Counted from the stretch's first letter, positions 37,884 through 51,572 are shown. The stretch: DNA of 64,000 nucleotides from Cheilinus undulatus (GCF_018320785.1 NC_054873.1:23278196-23342195), one strand, 5' to 3'. The notes: generated by a model from the letters alone, not told the origin. A program made the numbers and translations.

Positions 37884-40800
37884 ATGGAGTGCCCTCATCT
37901 GAACTCAAACGTGAGTCCCGTGGATTCCTCCCGGTTCCCCAACGGTACTCCGTCCTCCTGGTGCTGTAACGGTAAGAGCCGTTAGTCACTCTTTCACTCT
38001 CTTTAATTGACGTCAATGGAAAGAAAAATTACAGGTTTTATCTCCCATCCTCTACTGACAGTGATACCGCCACATTTGTCTTTAAGCTTGGCAATACATG
38101 TAGTTTGAAGATATACCGATGTATTTCCTATTAATACTTAGGATTGCAATATCGTATAGACATATTGCTCTGAGAAAAAAGGACGGCCAGGCCTAATGAT
38201 CAGTAAAAATATTGCTGACCGTAAGCACCACTTACAACAAAATCTGTAGATCATTTGACAATGTATCTGAATTTTTCAGTCAAATTTGGAGTAACCATTT
38301 AATCCAGGAGCGTTTGTCATTTATTACTATATTATTACTCAAAAACGAAATAATATAAATTCATTTTGATGCTACAGAAACAAAAGCAGAAGTCCTACAT
38401 ACACAGTATTTGGGTAATTTATTGTAAATTATCCAAAATTTGAGGCAAACTCATGCACATTTCTAAATTGCACAAATATGTTGGCAACTAGGGGGCCGAC
38501 CAATATTGCTTATTATTAGTGGTTCATAAGGCTGATACTCAGTATTTTAACTAATATGCAGCCGTTCTGACGAACAAAATGTTTTTAATTTGGAAAAAGT
38601 AAAATTGCATTATCAATAAAACAATGAAAAATAAACAATTAAGCCCTAGCTCTATCAACATGAGAAATGACTATGGATGAGTACCAACTTATCCAATACC
38701 TACCAGACCAAATTATAACATAGATATCACTACTTCATTTCATTACCTTTCTTATTGAATGAAAGGTAAGAAATGCATTACGAAATTTGTGTGATTTATA
38801 AGTTAAGTTACACCAGTTTCCTTTTATTATCCTATGTTTAACTGGCATCTTATAAAGATACTTCTCCAAGTCATTTACGATACCTAGACAGCTTTTATTC
38901 TCCTGTTGACTTCAACAATTTTTTTTTTCTCAAAAGTATCAATTCAGGCACCACACGGGCACCGGCAAAGTATAAAAAGTATCAATTTAGTACCAGCATC
39001 AGAAAAAAACCCAAACGATACCCAACCCTAGACATGGCACAGAGCAACACAGTACCAGCAGGAAAACAGGCCATGATGCTACAAGCTTATCGTTTAAGTG
39101 GCACCCAGGTTTAAGTGTTGATTGGCTACAACTCGTGTCATCTGAATTTCCCTGAGACTGATAAAGCATCCATCCATTCAACCAACCAACCAACCAACCA
39201 ACCAGCCAACCAGTTTTTGTGAGACTGTGGAGAGGGAAAATAAAACCAGATGGGAAGAGGCACTTTGCAGTGGAACCAAAGTAGAGCCACCAAATGTTCC
39301 CAACATATATGTGCAGTTTAGACAGTGCAATTTCTCTTTTAGTCTAAAATATGAATGTAGATCATAACATTTCTGTGCTGTCTGATACCAGAAATCATTA
39401 GAATATGGCAGATTTAATCATTTTGAAACATACGGTACTTCAGGGGATATAACATTTTGACAACCTCAACGAAAAGAAATGTTGCCAATTGTTTTGCACA
39501 ATTTAGACATTATGAAGAAGTTCGCCTACAAAATTGGGCAATATTGGGTGTCTAGGACTTCTGTTTTTGTCATTGTATCATCATTTAGGTTTCATTACCA
39601 TTTGATTTTTACTAGAATAGTCTCAAAACATATAATTTTCTAGTATTATAACAACCATTTCTTAAAAAAGAGAGCTCAAAGTTTTGAGATTTTTTGTGTC
39701 ATGTATTGTCCTGCCCTACTCTGATACAGTGTCATGTTTTATTTCTAGTTTGCAGGTCTAATAAAAGCCCTTGGATTTGCCTTACCTGTCTGGTGGTCCA
39801 CTGTGGAAGGTAAACGTGAGGGTATTGTTGCTGTTTTCATTGTAGTAAACCTATCAAACCAGTAACTGAAACAAAATGGTGGTGTTTCTTGCTTTTGCTG
39901 TGTAAGCTTTTTGACTCTGGTAGACAAGTTAATTATACAAACATGTAAGGCCTGCAAAGCTAATGAAGGTTTTTTGTAAACAGAAAGAATTGTCAGGTTG
40001 ATGCGATGGCTTTCAAGATACAAATGGCCCCGAAAGTCCTAGATTATCTCACCAGTTTTGGAAGATAAACAAATAAGGGCATTTCCCCAAAATAATACAC
40101 GCTTTAGTTGACGAGGACCTCCTTTGTTCTCAAGATGGAATATTTGTCTATGGTAGATTATTTGATAACATTTGTTGGTATATCTCAGTCCAAATATCTA
40201 TTAACCTTGAATTATTTACAAGTAGTTCCAGTGTTGAATGTTAAAAAAGCAATCTCCTTTTCATAGGTATGTCAATGGGCATGCAAAGAAACACTTTGAA
40301 GAGAGCCAGGTTGTTGGTGTAACTCAAAAGAAGGCTGAGAAACAAGAGAAAGAGAAATCCCATCATACTGTCTGCATGGACTGCAGCAGCTACACGCTAT
40401 TTTGGTGAGTGTCCTTCCTGACCCTGTCTACTGTTGGTGACTCACTGTAGAGCCATGCTGAAGTACAGTAACCAAAGCTTTTTTGAACTTCTAAATCAAT
40501 GATGTGTATGATGTGATTATAGGAACCATTGTTAATTATTAGCAAAAACAAGTGATCCAAATTGTATCAACAAATTGGTAACAATTACTTAAAAATGTCT
40601 ATTATAACATTTGTAACTGTCGTTAAGTTTGTATGCTACTACAGTTAAACAAATTAAACACATTTGTGGTATGGTACCTCAGTTACCGTACAATGTTTGA
40701 ACGTGTCCAGATCTTATAAAGTAATGATGTTTCATGACTGATGTGGATTTGTAGTTACAGATGTGATGACTTTGTTGTCAATGACACCAAGCTGGCGCAG

Positions 40801-41560
40801 GTACAGAAGTTTAGGGAACAGCTTCAAGGTTTAGAAAAGTAAGTACAAATCTCTAGAATTATGTTTTGTTATACTGTTGTGTCCTTCTGTTAACTGTTCT
40901 GCCATTTACCTTGAAAATCCACACACAAAATAATGGAAATGTTGTATTATTTAGGATTTTTTCTCCTTTTTCAACATACGATTTATTAGGGGTGGGAATC
41001 ACTAGTGGCCCCACAATACGATATTGCGATATTTGGGTCACATTTCGATATTATTGCAATTTTAAACATTTTGTGATACAGTGAGTATTGCGATATCACA
41101 TATTGCGATCTATACAATTTTTTCAACTGTTTAGCTGATTTAGCTTAATCTTGCCCTCATGTTTGTCGTATTTCCGCAGTATTTTGTCTTCATGAGGCAC
41201 TTCTTGCAAACCTCATGTCCATCTCATTCGTGCCCTCCTTGCATTCCTAATGTTCTTCCCCTGGTGCTGTCATGTTTGTTGTACTAACTTTTTCCTGCTG
41301 TATGAGTGACACGTCTGCTGACCTCACTCTTCAAACAATTGATTTTATTTTCCCATTATCATAGACTTCAGTTCATATGAGCAATTGATTTTAAAGAATC
41401 GATTCTTGGTGGACAAGACGATACAGTATATCAACAGACAAAATATCGCGATATTATGCCGTATCGATTTTTTTCTCCCACCCCTACAATTTATTAATCC
41501 CCAAAGGGAAATAAAATGCACGCTCTATTATTAATCCCGCCACATACCTATAGGCCAGAA

Positions 41561-41606
<46 letters not shown>

Positions 41607-44600
41607 GATCCTATGATCATGCAGATGTGATAGTGAAGGGCTGCACATGAAAGTCAATAGAGCAGTTTCTCAAGGGCACCTTAGCAGAGCTCTGAAAGTA
41701 ATCTGTTTCCTTGGACTTGAACCCTCAAGTTCCTAACCTAAGTCCCAACAGTCTGAGCTACTGTTGCCCCATCTTGGTAGATTAAAGGTGTTTGAGATCA
41801 AAGCATATCTGGGCCATAAACATGCACGTGTCAAAATTCACATGATCAATGTTTTGTAACTGTTCTAAAACTGTTGGTGCTCAGATAAGATGCTTTTCCA
41901 TCTTGCAGCTCAGCATTGATAGCTGACAGACAGAGGAAAAGAAAACTTCAGGAAAGTGCAGATCAAGACAGCAAGTTGCTAAAAGACAGTGTAAGTGCCT
42001 GAAAATATTTTCAGGTTTTCAGATTTCATAAGAAGCAATGTTTAATACAACTCTATTCATTTCTTTGTCAGGAAGGGGCTGCTTTAGGTGCTACAGGCCT
42101 GAGGAACTTGGGTAACACGTGCTTCATGAATGCCATTCTGCAGTCCCTCAGGTAAGCTCTGCACTGAAAATGAGGTATGTGGGTGGTAAACGGGGGTTGA
42201 AGCATGGTGCATTTGCTCTGCCCTTGTAGACCCAGGGCCTCATGACCAGTCATCCTTTATTAACACAGTCTGGGGCACAGTCAGGGGAATTACTCAGGCT
42301 GCTTGGAAACAAGACACAGTCATAGCCCAGGTTTTTACAGCTTACACATACAGCTATTGTCCTGGGTCCTATAATACTACAGTCATGTAGTAGCATTTGT
42401 TTTACTATTATGGACCATTTACTTAAACATGCCAAAGTACATTTCTTTCTTTATCAGCTCTTATTTTCCATTGATTTCAGTTTTGTATTTAATCAACATT
42501 CACAGTCCAGATGTGTTAATATATATAATATATCGTGTAATACACGATATGCAGAAGTTTAAATATGTCCACTTTTTTACCATCTATTTTGAGTTCTTTT
42601 ACACAAATACATTAGATGCATAGACAGCAGTACCATCTCGGTATTTGTTCTGTATTTTAACAATGAAATGATGGCATGGGAAGTACAAGTTCAGTTACTG
42701 ATTGTTCAGGCAGTATTTGCTAAACAGCTACAGCCGTCAGCACAACTGTTTTTGAAAGCTAGCTTGACAATAAAAGCATTAATCTAAAGACATTAAAGCA
42801 TACATATCAATCACCTACAAAAATACACAAGGTTGAATTTTAAAATCTTTCAGTTATATCAGGGTTCATGTGGATCCTTAAAAAGTCTTAAATAATCTTG
42901 AATTGCACCTTTGAAATTTAAAGCCATAAAAAGTCTTTGCAAGTCAGATTTTTACATGTGGGAGTTCATATATTTAAAAGTCATTTTGACTAAGACATGC
43001 CCCTATCATATGTTTGTTTTTGAGCCAATCTTTGATTATTTTAATCATCTTCCTCACAAATTGTTGCATAAATATTCTCTATGATTAAGGGAATTCCGTG
43101 TTGGATGTTCTAAATTTACTGGGGAAGGACCCCAGACCCTCTTCCGATTTTATCTCACTGTGATTTAATAAACTCGGTACTGTTGTAAGACACTAGGTCA
43201 GTTTTCTAACATCTGGGCTACCATGTTGCCAGCTTAAAAATCCTTGCAGCCCACCCATATTTTAACAGGTCTTCTCTGACAAATAGTGTATTCTGCTTTT
43301 TGATATTCAAGCTGTTTTGCGTTATGCTCAGCAATATCAATAATCTGTAAACTGGTAGAATAGGGGCATCAAATGCCCCAGAAATGATTGAATTAGAGCA
43401 TCAGTGACCAAAAAAATCTGTTTTACCCTATGCCATGTGCAGTTCATTAAATCAGAAAATTCAGCCCTGGTCAGATGTACTGAGAAATCTCATGCCTTTC
43501 ATTTCACTGTTTACCATGCAAAAAGTGGTATTATTTTTCTCAGTTCAGGTCTTTAAAGAGTCTAAATTTTATTTTTAGATGTGTGTAGGAACCCTGAACT
43601 AAACAATCAGGGTCAGCAGCAATAATGTAAAATACACTTGAATTATCTGCAGTTAGAATACAAGAATAATGTGTCATCAACAAAAAACATTATTGCAAGT
43701 CATTTAAGTCAATTTATGTTTTCTGTCCCTCTTAAGATTATTTGACCTTGCACATATTTGATCATAGATCTTCCTTCTTTTACATTGTCTGGTATTATAA
43801 ATCTCAGTTGGCAAATATCTCATACATGTGTTTCCCTCTTAACAGCAACATCGAGCAGTTCAGCTGTTATTTCAAGGAGTTGCCTGCAGTTGCTTTGCGC
43901 AGTGGTAAGACAGCAGGAAGGAGGATGTACCACACCCGCAGCCAAGGGGACACCAGTGTGTAAGGTCCTCTTCTGGAAGGGGGTTGGGAGGGAATTAATG
44001 GGTTCAGTGAATTGAACTGAAATTAATTTTAGCAAGTACATTAATGTCAGAACTGCTCAAAATTGACTTTTGCTGTGAGGCTTACAACAGCACTACTTTT
44101 GTTTGAGAAAAATGTTGATTTTGATGCAGTGCAGCACTAGCAATGGGACCTTTTTGTTGTTGAGAAATGATGTCAGAGAGAAATAAAAAGACTATACTTT
44201 GATGGAGTGTAAGACAGCCAGAGTTTGTGCAGCAAGGTAATGAGGTTTCTCTATGGATTTCCTTTGGAATTAATAAAGTATCTATCTATCTATCTATGGA
44301 CAGGTCTTTGGTGGAAGAGTTCAGGAAAACCCTTTGCTCCCTGTGGCAGGGCAGCCAGACTGCTTTCAGTCCAGACTCCTTGTTTTATGCTATATGGAAA
44401 ATCATGCCAAGTTTCAGGTAGGCCAAAACCTTACAATAAATACATAACTCACATTACTTCCTTTTGACTTTTGTTTATTGTCACTATAATAAAGTTTCTA
44501 ACAGCTACAATACTGCTTTAGGCAAACTTTTAAAAATGAACTGTTAAGTGTAACTGTTGTGTGTTTGTGTTCAGGGGCTATCAGCAGCAGGATGCCCACG

Positions 44601-47600
44601 AGTTCATGCGTTACCTGCTGGATCACCTTCACAGGGAGCTCCAGCAAAGTCGCAACGGGGCATCGCACCAAGTGTCACCTCAGGATGGGGTCAGGCTGCC
44701 CGCTGCAGAGGGAAAATACAGCATGTAAGCCTATGTTACTTTACACTTGTGTTGATCCTGCCAAGATTTCTTCCCACCTTTCTGTTGTTTTCAAGTTTCT
44801 AACAAGCCAGACACTTTTATTCAGCAAAGTTTAGAAAAGTATAGTCTTTGAGTTTGAACTCTTGAGAAGTTTCAATAATCATGTTAGAAATTTGCTACAT
44901 TCTCACCAATCAGATAATTTAAACACTAAATTTTAATTTATAAAAACTTTATGTTTGCCTTTGATTTTTTTTTTAGCAGAAATGGGACTGCCAGTGTTGT
45001 CACATCCATCTTTGGTGGCATACTTCAGAACGAAGTGAACTGCCTGATATGTGGGACAGAATCTCGGAAGTTGGATCCGTTCCTTGGTAAAGCAGCACAT
45101 TTTTCTGAGTAACCACATACAGTAGGCTGAAAAGACGCTGTTATTTTGTGACTGGAAAGACATTCCCCTGGTTAACTTACTTTAACAACAAAGAGATGAA
45201 GGAACTTAAACACAATGCCTAAATGATGGTTTTCTATATTTACTGTGGCAAAAATAGATTTGGTTTCTGCTAAATCAAAGTAGATAAAAGATTGTAAATG
45301 CAGAAAAATAAAAAGGCTGATGTATGCACAGAAAATGTATTTTAATCTGTTTTTTTTTTCTCAGATCTGTCTTTGGACATTCCCAGTCAGTTCAGACAAA
45401 AGAGGAGTAAGGACCAGGAGCCAGGGCCCACGTGTACCCTGCGTGGTAAGTTCATCTCTGACTGACTGAGATAACTCATGGCATTTTTGAATGGTTAATA
45501 TCTAATTGTGTGCTGTTTAGATTATTGACAGCAATTTATATTTTTTCTGCTTCTTATAGACTGCTTACGTAGCTTTACTGACCTGGAGGAACTTGATGAA
45601 ACTGAGCTGTACTATTGCCATAAATGTAAAAAGCGACAGAAATCCACAAAGAAGTTCTGGATTCAGAAGCTGCCAAAGGTAAGAGAGATATTCTCAGTGC
45701 TTATATGCCAAATGACTGTTTATTTTATGAACATAAAGTAGTGGGTAAAAAATTATTGTTTGGCTGTAATTTGAGGTTGTATTTCCAATTGTAGGTTTTG
45801 TGTCTGCACCTGAAAAGGTTCCACTGGACAGCCTTTTTAAGAAACAAGGTGGATACCTATGTGGAGTTCCCACTGAAAGGCTTGGACATGAGGGGATACT
45901 TACTTGAGGTGAGCTCCAATAAGTAAATGCTGATTATAAAATTCAAGAATGCTATTTCAGACAGGTTGCAGCAGAGTAAAATTCCATCAAATACATTTAT
46001 ATCTGGTTTAAAATAATAAGGATGAAAACCCTAAAACCAACACGACCCATTCACTAGAGCCAAAGTTAGAACTGTCAGAGGTCAGAAGTCAACTTTGCTC
46101 TGTCAGTTTGGCCTGAGAGAAAATGAGCTGCAGCCCTGTGGAAAAACACTGGCTGCACCCATTACACTGTATGCAAAATGAATAACAGCTTCACAAACAC
46201 TTGTGTTAATACGCCTGCCTGCTATTTTAAGGGTCCATGTTTTGGAAGATTTCAAGTGAATAACATTCACAGAGTAGTCATAGGGGAAATTTTATACATG
46301 TAGTTCTCATATGAAACATGAAATGAGCAACAGATGTTCTTTTGTGTCATATTTAAACCTTTATGCTCATGGTTGTGAAGGCAAGATAGTAGTCATACCA
46401 AGGAAGAATCTTAAGTTAAATACCATACAGCTGAATTGTTGTCGTGAAATATGAGTTTGAATGACTGCATTCTAACTTAGGCACAAACAAAGCTGACAGA
46501 ATGGAGAATAAACCTTTAAAATGAGATGTATGAGGTTTTGTTATATGCAGTAATTACAATGGCTGCATTGCCAAACTGGTATTTAAGTCAAACCGAAACT
46601 TTCTTCGAAAGTCAGCTGATGATGGATTTCTATCCACAAAGAAAGATGCAATCTGCTTGACTGTCAGAGGGATCGATGCCACCCTCTGCTGGCTGACCAG
46701 TGATGCACTGCTACTGGAAAATAGTGTGGCTGGATGAACTGATAATCTCTTTGTGTTTGTTAAACTTTTATAGTTGTCAGCTCTAGAAATTGGAGAGTGT
46801 CTGCCCCTTGTTTGTAGGTAGAGACATTATCCACAAGTAATTTCAAGCTTTTGATCTTTAAATATTTTTGCATGTAATAAATGCAAGGCGAAGTGTACAA
46901 GAGGGTATTTGTGTTGTGAAAGATGACATTTTTGATGCGGTGAAAATGGCAGCACGAGTGTATATGTGGTGCTGTCCACAGTGCTGAAGACAGCTGACTG
47001 GCATCTGTCACTCAGACACTGAGGGAGGGAGAAACGGCCCTTTTCTCTCAAGGTTATTTTGAGTGATTGTCGTGATTGCTCTGGTGTTTCCACCATGCAT
47101 CATTGATACATTCTTTGACCCAATGATCATGTTGACTATTGTTTATTTAACCAGCCAAAATGCATCTTTCTTACTACTGCACTCCTGAATGCAATGCAAA
47201 CAGACAAACAGCAGTGGGTGATAGAGAGAGGAGATGAAGTAGAGAAAGTGGCAGCTAAAAATGAACAGGCTACCACAATATCCCGCACTAATCATGTCTG
47301 ATATGTGCGTTATGGCTGTATGGGTGTAAAAGGAACAACAATTATAATTGTATTAGTAATCACAAATAATAATTTGCTCATAATGGCACTTGTAAATAGG
47401 GCGGGGCAATCTGATGCAATCTTCAAATCACAAAATGTGCAATGTCTTTTTTTTTACCTGGAATTTGCTTCAAAATACCAGTTTAAAACTTTTTATGCAG
47501 CAGAGGTGTTATGCATCACACAATCATGCAATCATTCAAGTGCCATTTTTTAAAACAGTATAAAAAAATCTCACTGTCTCTATTTTCTGTACTTTGTATG

Positions 47601-48932
47601 GCATAAAAATGATCAGTCCCTTCAATACAGCATTTCACATCCAATCTGCAATACAATTAAAATCATCACAATAAGATACTTTCTCAAAATTGTTCAGCCC
47701 TAGTTTAATATAATATTGTGCTGGTTATGATATAGAATGATTCATTGCTTTTGTTTGTTGGAAAATACATAAGATGAGGAACTTAAGGAATAATCACATT
47801 TCAAATCACAGTTGCAATATTGGGTAAAAATATTGCAATTAAATTATTTTTCCAAATCGTTCAGCCCTACTTATAAATACTTTAATAGAAGAAGTGCAGT
47901 TGTTTTATGTAGTTCTGAACCCATAAGTGCCACAAAATATTTATAGTGTTTAAAATGCCAACCAAGAGTAAAATGACATGACTAGCTGGAGAGTAAGTAT
48001 ATGCTATGTGGTAAAACATACCAATGAGTGGTCACATACTGTAGTATGTTGATAGGCTTAGGCTTGTTAATAGGGGTGGGTAAAAATATTGATTAATCGA
48101 TGCATCGCAATATTTCCCCCCTCAATTCAATATCGATTCAGCAAATCCTCTGAATCGATTCACCTCCTGGCCAGTGGGGGTCACAACAACCAACCATAAC
48201 CATGTTATGTGAGGTTTATCACAATTTCCAAGAGGAAAGAAATATTATTAAAGTTTACATGCACTTTACTTTTTCAGTGTTTATACAGAACTGGTATGTT
48301 TTTTACTTTTGTATTCCTTATGCACAAATAAGTTATTTTTGTGCAAATTTTCATTTTCAGATGTTTTATTGCTGAAAAATGTGAGGTGACCTATCACATA
48401 TGTTCACATGGGCATGAAAATAATTATTAAAAATTGTCAACAGGTCATTTGTGTATTTCTACTTCTTACTGAATCAACATCAAAGCATTTAAATCAATAT
48501 TGAATCGATATCGAATTGAATCGCAACCTAAAGAATCGAAATCGAATTGAATCGTGAGGTTCTTTGCAATACCCAGCCCTACTTGATAGGCTGTGTTACC
48601 TTCATTGTAAGGTTCAAATGTGTTTTGCGACTCTCCATTGATTTGTTAGAGGTAGGTAAATGTCTCTTTCAATTTAAAAGGTTTCCGTCCTCTGGGATAG
48701 GTGCTCAGTAAAGAGACCCCTAATCCCAATGTTGCCCTTATGTGCTACTGGTAAGTTACACAACCTACCACATGACCCTCAGTTGCCACTGCAACCCAAA
48801 CAGCGTTGTCTATGTGAGTGTCTGCCTTTCATGTCATGCTGGTTTATCTGTGATGCCAGCAGTGTCTCCTATAGCCTCAGTGTACATTTAGGAAACACAC
48901 AGACACTACCTACACCAGCCATCCCCAAATGG

Positions 48933-49025
<93 letters not shown>

Positions 49026-51572
49026 TTTTTTTACAGTGCTTAACAAATTTATTAGACCACATGTCATATTTGTCTCAAAGACCACCCAGCATCATGAAGT
49101 GCTTTAATGCGGACTCTTTCATTTTCAGTGAGCTCTCCCCATTTTGAACAGGAATGAGGGATTTCAAACTGAATTCACCCAAGTTTGAGCCGGCTCACTG
49201 GGCTTCTCTGAGAAGTCAGATATTAATGAAGCATAACATTCAACCACTAAAACTCACTTTTCTCTTCAGGAATGCAAGTAAATAACTATAATTTGACATA
49301 TTAATCAAGAAATAATAATGTGCTTTACTGTTTTTGCAGTTTTTGTGTAAATGAGTAAATTTGAAAATTCATGGATAACAATAATAATTATAATTTAGCA
49401 TTAAAAACATCATTTCTGTTAAAGAGCTTCTACATATTGGTGTATTAACCATTGCAGAAACATAAAAAATGATTTTGGTAATTACCAATGCTGTTAATTT
49501 AGGGCAGCTGTGGCATAAACCTTAGTTTGGTTAGAGTTAGGGGGGTCTAATAAATCTGTTAAGCACAGTATATATTTATTTATATAATAAAAAATGTAAA
49601 AAGAAAAAAAAAAATCCGATGTCTGGCCCTCGGCTTTCTGTCCTTGAAATATTTTGGCCCTTGGGGAAAAAGTAATTGGGGAACCCTGACCTACACAGTG
49701 CACATTTTACTAACTTCTAATTTCAGGCAGACTTTACAGCAGTCAAATCAAGAAACAGAAAAAAGTGGTTTTGGTTTACATCAAACAACAAAGAAGTGGC
49801 AGCATGAAGTGCTTCAGGTCACATGTCTTAACATTGCATATCTTGCAAACATCACCATCACATTATAAAACAGTTCAGCTCTAATCTATGTTTTGTCCAA
49901 CAAGTCCAACAACACCTCAGGGAGGCTAGAAATTAAGCTTTCAAGTTATTCTTGTATTTGTATTGCTGATGTTGCAAAGCCTCTCGTCGTTGTGAATCTG
50001 TATAATACAATGGTTTAAGAGTAGCACAGGTTTTATGTAAATGATCGTATTTGTCTGCCTCCTTCTACACTGTAAGTCGTCAAATGGTGAAGTTGTGAGT
50101 GTATTAAGACCATGAGAAAGAAATAGCTTAAAAAGTTAATAATGGTATCAGTAGATATTTCATGGGCTGTAAATATCGGTCTATCAGTTGTAAATGTATA
50201 TGCAAATAAGTAAGTGGAGTTTTAGGACGGACCAACAAAGCCACATAAGCTGAAGTCATTTTCTTTGTACATCCTTATTCCTTAAACTTTAAAGTTTGTC
50301 TTAAGGACTGAAGTTTTAAGTCTAACCTACATTTATATAATGATTTCAAGACTGGTATTAGCTTGAATGAATTTGTAAATATCAGATACTGTCAGAAACC
50401 CAACATTCATCTATACTAATGATTTTTGTTTGTTTTTAGCCTGAAAATTCATTACCAGACAGCTGCCTGTATGACCTTTCTGCTGTTGTGGTTCATCATG
50501 GATCTGGGTGAGTGAATGAAGAGTCACAAAATAAAATAGAAATGGAGAAGTTGAAACCAGTATGAGCTTTTATTTTTAGATTTATTTCCCCTTTTTAAAA
50601 AGCACACATGCAATACTTTAGTTTTGCAGGATCTTTTACTTGTGTGTTTACCTCTTGCTGATGTATGATGATGATGTTCATATGCATGCTTTTTTCCCTT
50701 TTTCACAGTAGCGGACTTAACTGTTGTATAGCTACAAAAGCCAACACTGGATCATAAATCCAGATATAACCATTTGCCAACCAGCTCTGCCTACCACAGA
50801 TGGCTGTCATTCATCCTGTCAAAACTAATGTGATCCAATTTGTTGCAAAGCCTAGTTGACAGCTGCTTTTTAAATATTAATGCAGCCGCTAAATGCTGAA
50901 AGGCATAAAGCTGAGAGTCCTAGAAAATGCATTGTTTGGTAAGAACTGTCAATCAAACAGCTGTTGTTTCACCCTTAGCCTCTAGGTGGCCATGTTGCAC
51001 TGCTGCTGCTGTTGAGCTGAACGTGTCCCCCTAACTTCAGCAGCAATAAAGTAAATGTTAAAAGTAACCATACAGCACAAGGTGAGATAAATGTGTGTGT
51101 TCACAGGGTTGGATCAGGACATTACACAGCATATGGCAGCCACGAGGGCCGCTGGTACCACTTTAATGACAGCACGGTGACTCTGACCACTGAGGACACA
51201 GTGAGGAAGGCCAAGGCCTACATCCTCTTCTACGTGGAAAGGACCAACCAGGTGGCCTCAGACAAGACTGTCACCATCAGTATGGCCACAGAAAATCCTG
51301 CAGTGAACAGTGTTTCCTTAGTAGTGTGTCAGGAGGAGGCTGTGGCGGACGGAGCTCCCACAGATATGGATTTGATGGATGAGGCATCCTCACACATAGA
51401 AACAGTGGATGTACCAGCTCCTGATAATGCAGCATTGGGAAATGTGGGCGAAGACGAAGCTGACTTACATGAAGCTGACACAGCTTTAATGGAGGCTGCA
51501 GCAGATAGCGATACCTCAGACAAGGCGGCAACAGAGGAAGCAAGCCAAGCAGTGCAAGCGGTTACACAATGA
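37884..51572 (+). CDS. usp3: Ubiquitin carboxyl-terminal hydrolase 3, 15 coding exons, 621 aa
   Basis: Deubiquitinase that in other vertebrates removes ubiquitin from histones H2A and H2B in the nucleus. Exons: 37884-37971, 39749-39809, 40267-40404, 40755-40838, 41909-41990, 42072-42151, 43846-43959, 44304-44417, 44575-44724, 44980-45086, 45365-45445, 45560-45678, 45795-45908, 50440-50507 and 51107-51572; all GT-AG, frame closes. The N-terminal UBP zinc finger starts MECPHLNSN (ligands in CCN-VC, CLTC, HCGR, CMDC and CYRC). The USP domain has catalytic C168 (NLGNTCFMN), H472 (GSGHYTAY) and D488 (HFNDST), and a CLIC/CHKC zinc ribbon. Residue numbering at the nucleophile equals human USP3. After YILFYVERT, where human USP3 soon ends at 520 aa, it runs on for about 95 acidic, Ala-rich residues. 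Exon 10 has a tandem TAGCAG acceptor. Confidence 0.97.
39179..39213. repeat. (AACC)n microsatellite
   Basis: Eight or so CAAC units in usp3 intron 1. The rest of that intron (37972-39748) holds AT-rich sequence; 38.5-39.03 kb looks like degraded MITE material, ending ATACCCAACCCTAG. Confidence 0.75.
40989..41488. mobile_element. hAT-like MITE in usp3 intron 4
   Basis: Terminal inverted repeats GGGGTGGGAATC at the left and TTCTCCCACCCC at the right, each followed inward by CG/GATAT-rich words (GATATTGCGATAT, ATATCGCGATAT). Identical 8-bp flanks ATTTATTA lie at 40981-40988 and 41489-41496. About 500 bp, no coding sequence. Confidence 0.75.
41497..41780. repeat. Dispersed fish repeat with (CA)n tract
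   Basis: Begins AATCCCCAAAGGGAAATAAA, wording seen at the 3' end of fish retroposons, then a (CA)n run at about 41562-41605, then a segment ending GTCTGAGCTACTGTTGCCCC that recurs in fish genomes. Ends not determined. Confidence 0.45.
42860..43596. mobile_element. Non-autonomous DNA element in usp3 intron 6
   Basis: Ends CAGGGTTCATGTGGAT (left) and the complement of CAGGGTTCCTACAC (right) form short inverted repeats. The left part contains the AAAAAGTCTTAAATAATCTT wording of a common fish repeat. About 737 bp, no coding potential. Confidence 0.5.
44255..44297 (+). repeat. Retroposon-like tail and (CTAT)n abutting the usp3 exon 8 acceptor
   Basis: TTTCCTTTGGAATTAATAAA followed by four CTAT units is the 3' tail wording of a common fish repeat. 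It stops 6 nt before the exon 8 boundary, so the tetranucleotide forms the polypyrimidine-like tract of that 3' splice site. Confidence 0.65.
47397..47702. mobile_element. hAT-like MITE in usp3 intron 13
   Basis: Left end TAGGGCGGGGCAATCTGATG and the complement of the right end (TAGGGCTGAACAATTTTGAG) form inverted repeats. A second right-end-like piece (TCGTTCAGCCCTA) sits at about 47797-47872, suggesting another fragment of the same family. Confidence 0.5.
48071..48581. mobile_element. hAT-like MITE in usp3 intron 13
   Basis: Left end TAGGGGTGGGTAAAAATATT, right end GCAATACCCAGCCCTA; the inside is rich in ATCGATT words that also form inner inverted repeats. Flanks CTTGTTAA (48063-48070) and CTTGATAG (48582-48589) share 6 of 8 bases, fitting an aged 8-bp duplication. 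Confidence 0.65.
48935..49032. repeat. Compound microsatellite (TC)n-(TA)n-(T)n
   Basis: A TC run of about 30 bp, then a TA run of about 40 bp with one TTT break, then about 25 T. Open frames crossing it (48729-49147) read as poly-Ser/Leu and Ile/Tyr and are not genes. Confidence 0.9.
49034..49568. mobile_element. Tc1/mariner-type MITE in usp3 intron 13
   Basis: Inverted repeats of about 25 bp: CAGTGCTTAACAAATTTATT at the left, and the complement of CTGTGCTTAACAGATTTATT at the right, each bordered by TA (49032-49033 and 49569-49570). 535 bp, no transposase. It sits inside a TA-rich microsatellite, which supplied the TA target. Confidence 0.75.

Noticed and set aside
48729-49147. Two frames of 72-104 codons
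   Set aside because: They run through (TC)n, (TA)n and T tracts; the peptides are Ser/Leu and Ile/Tyr repeats.
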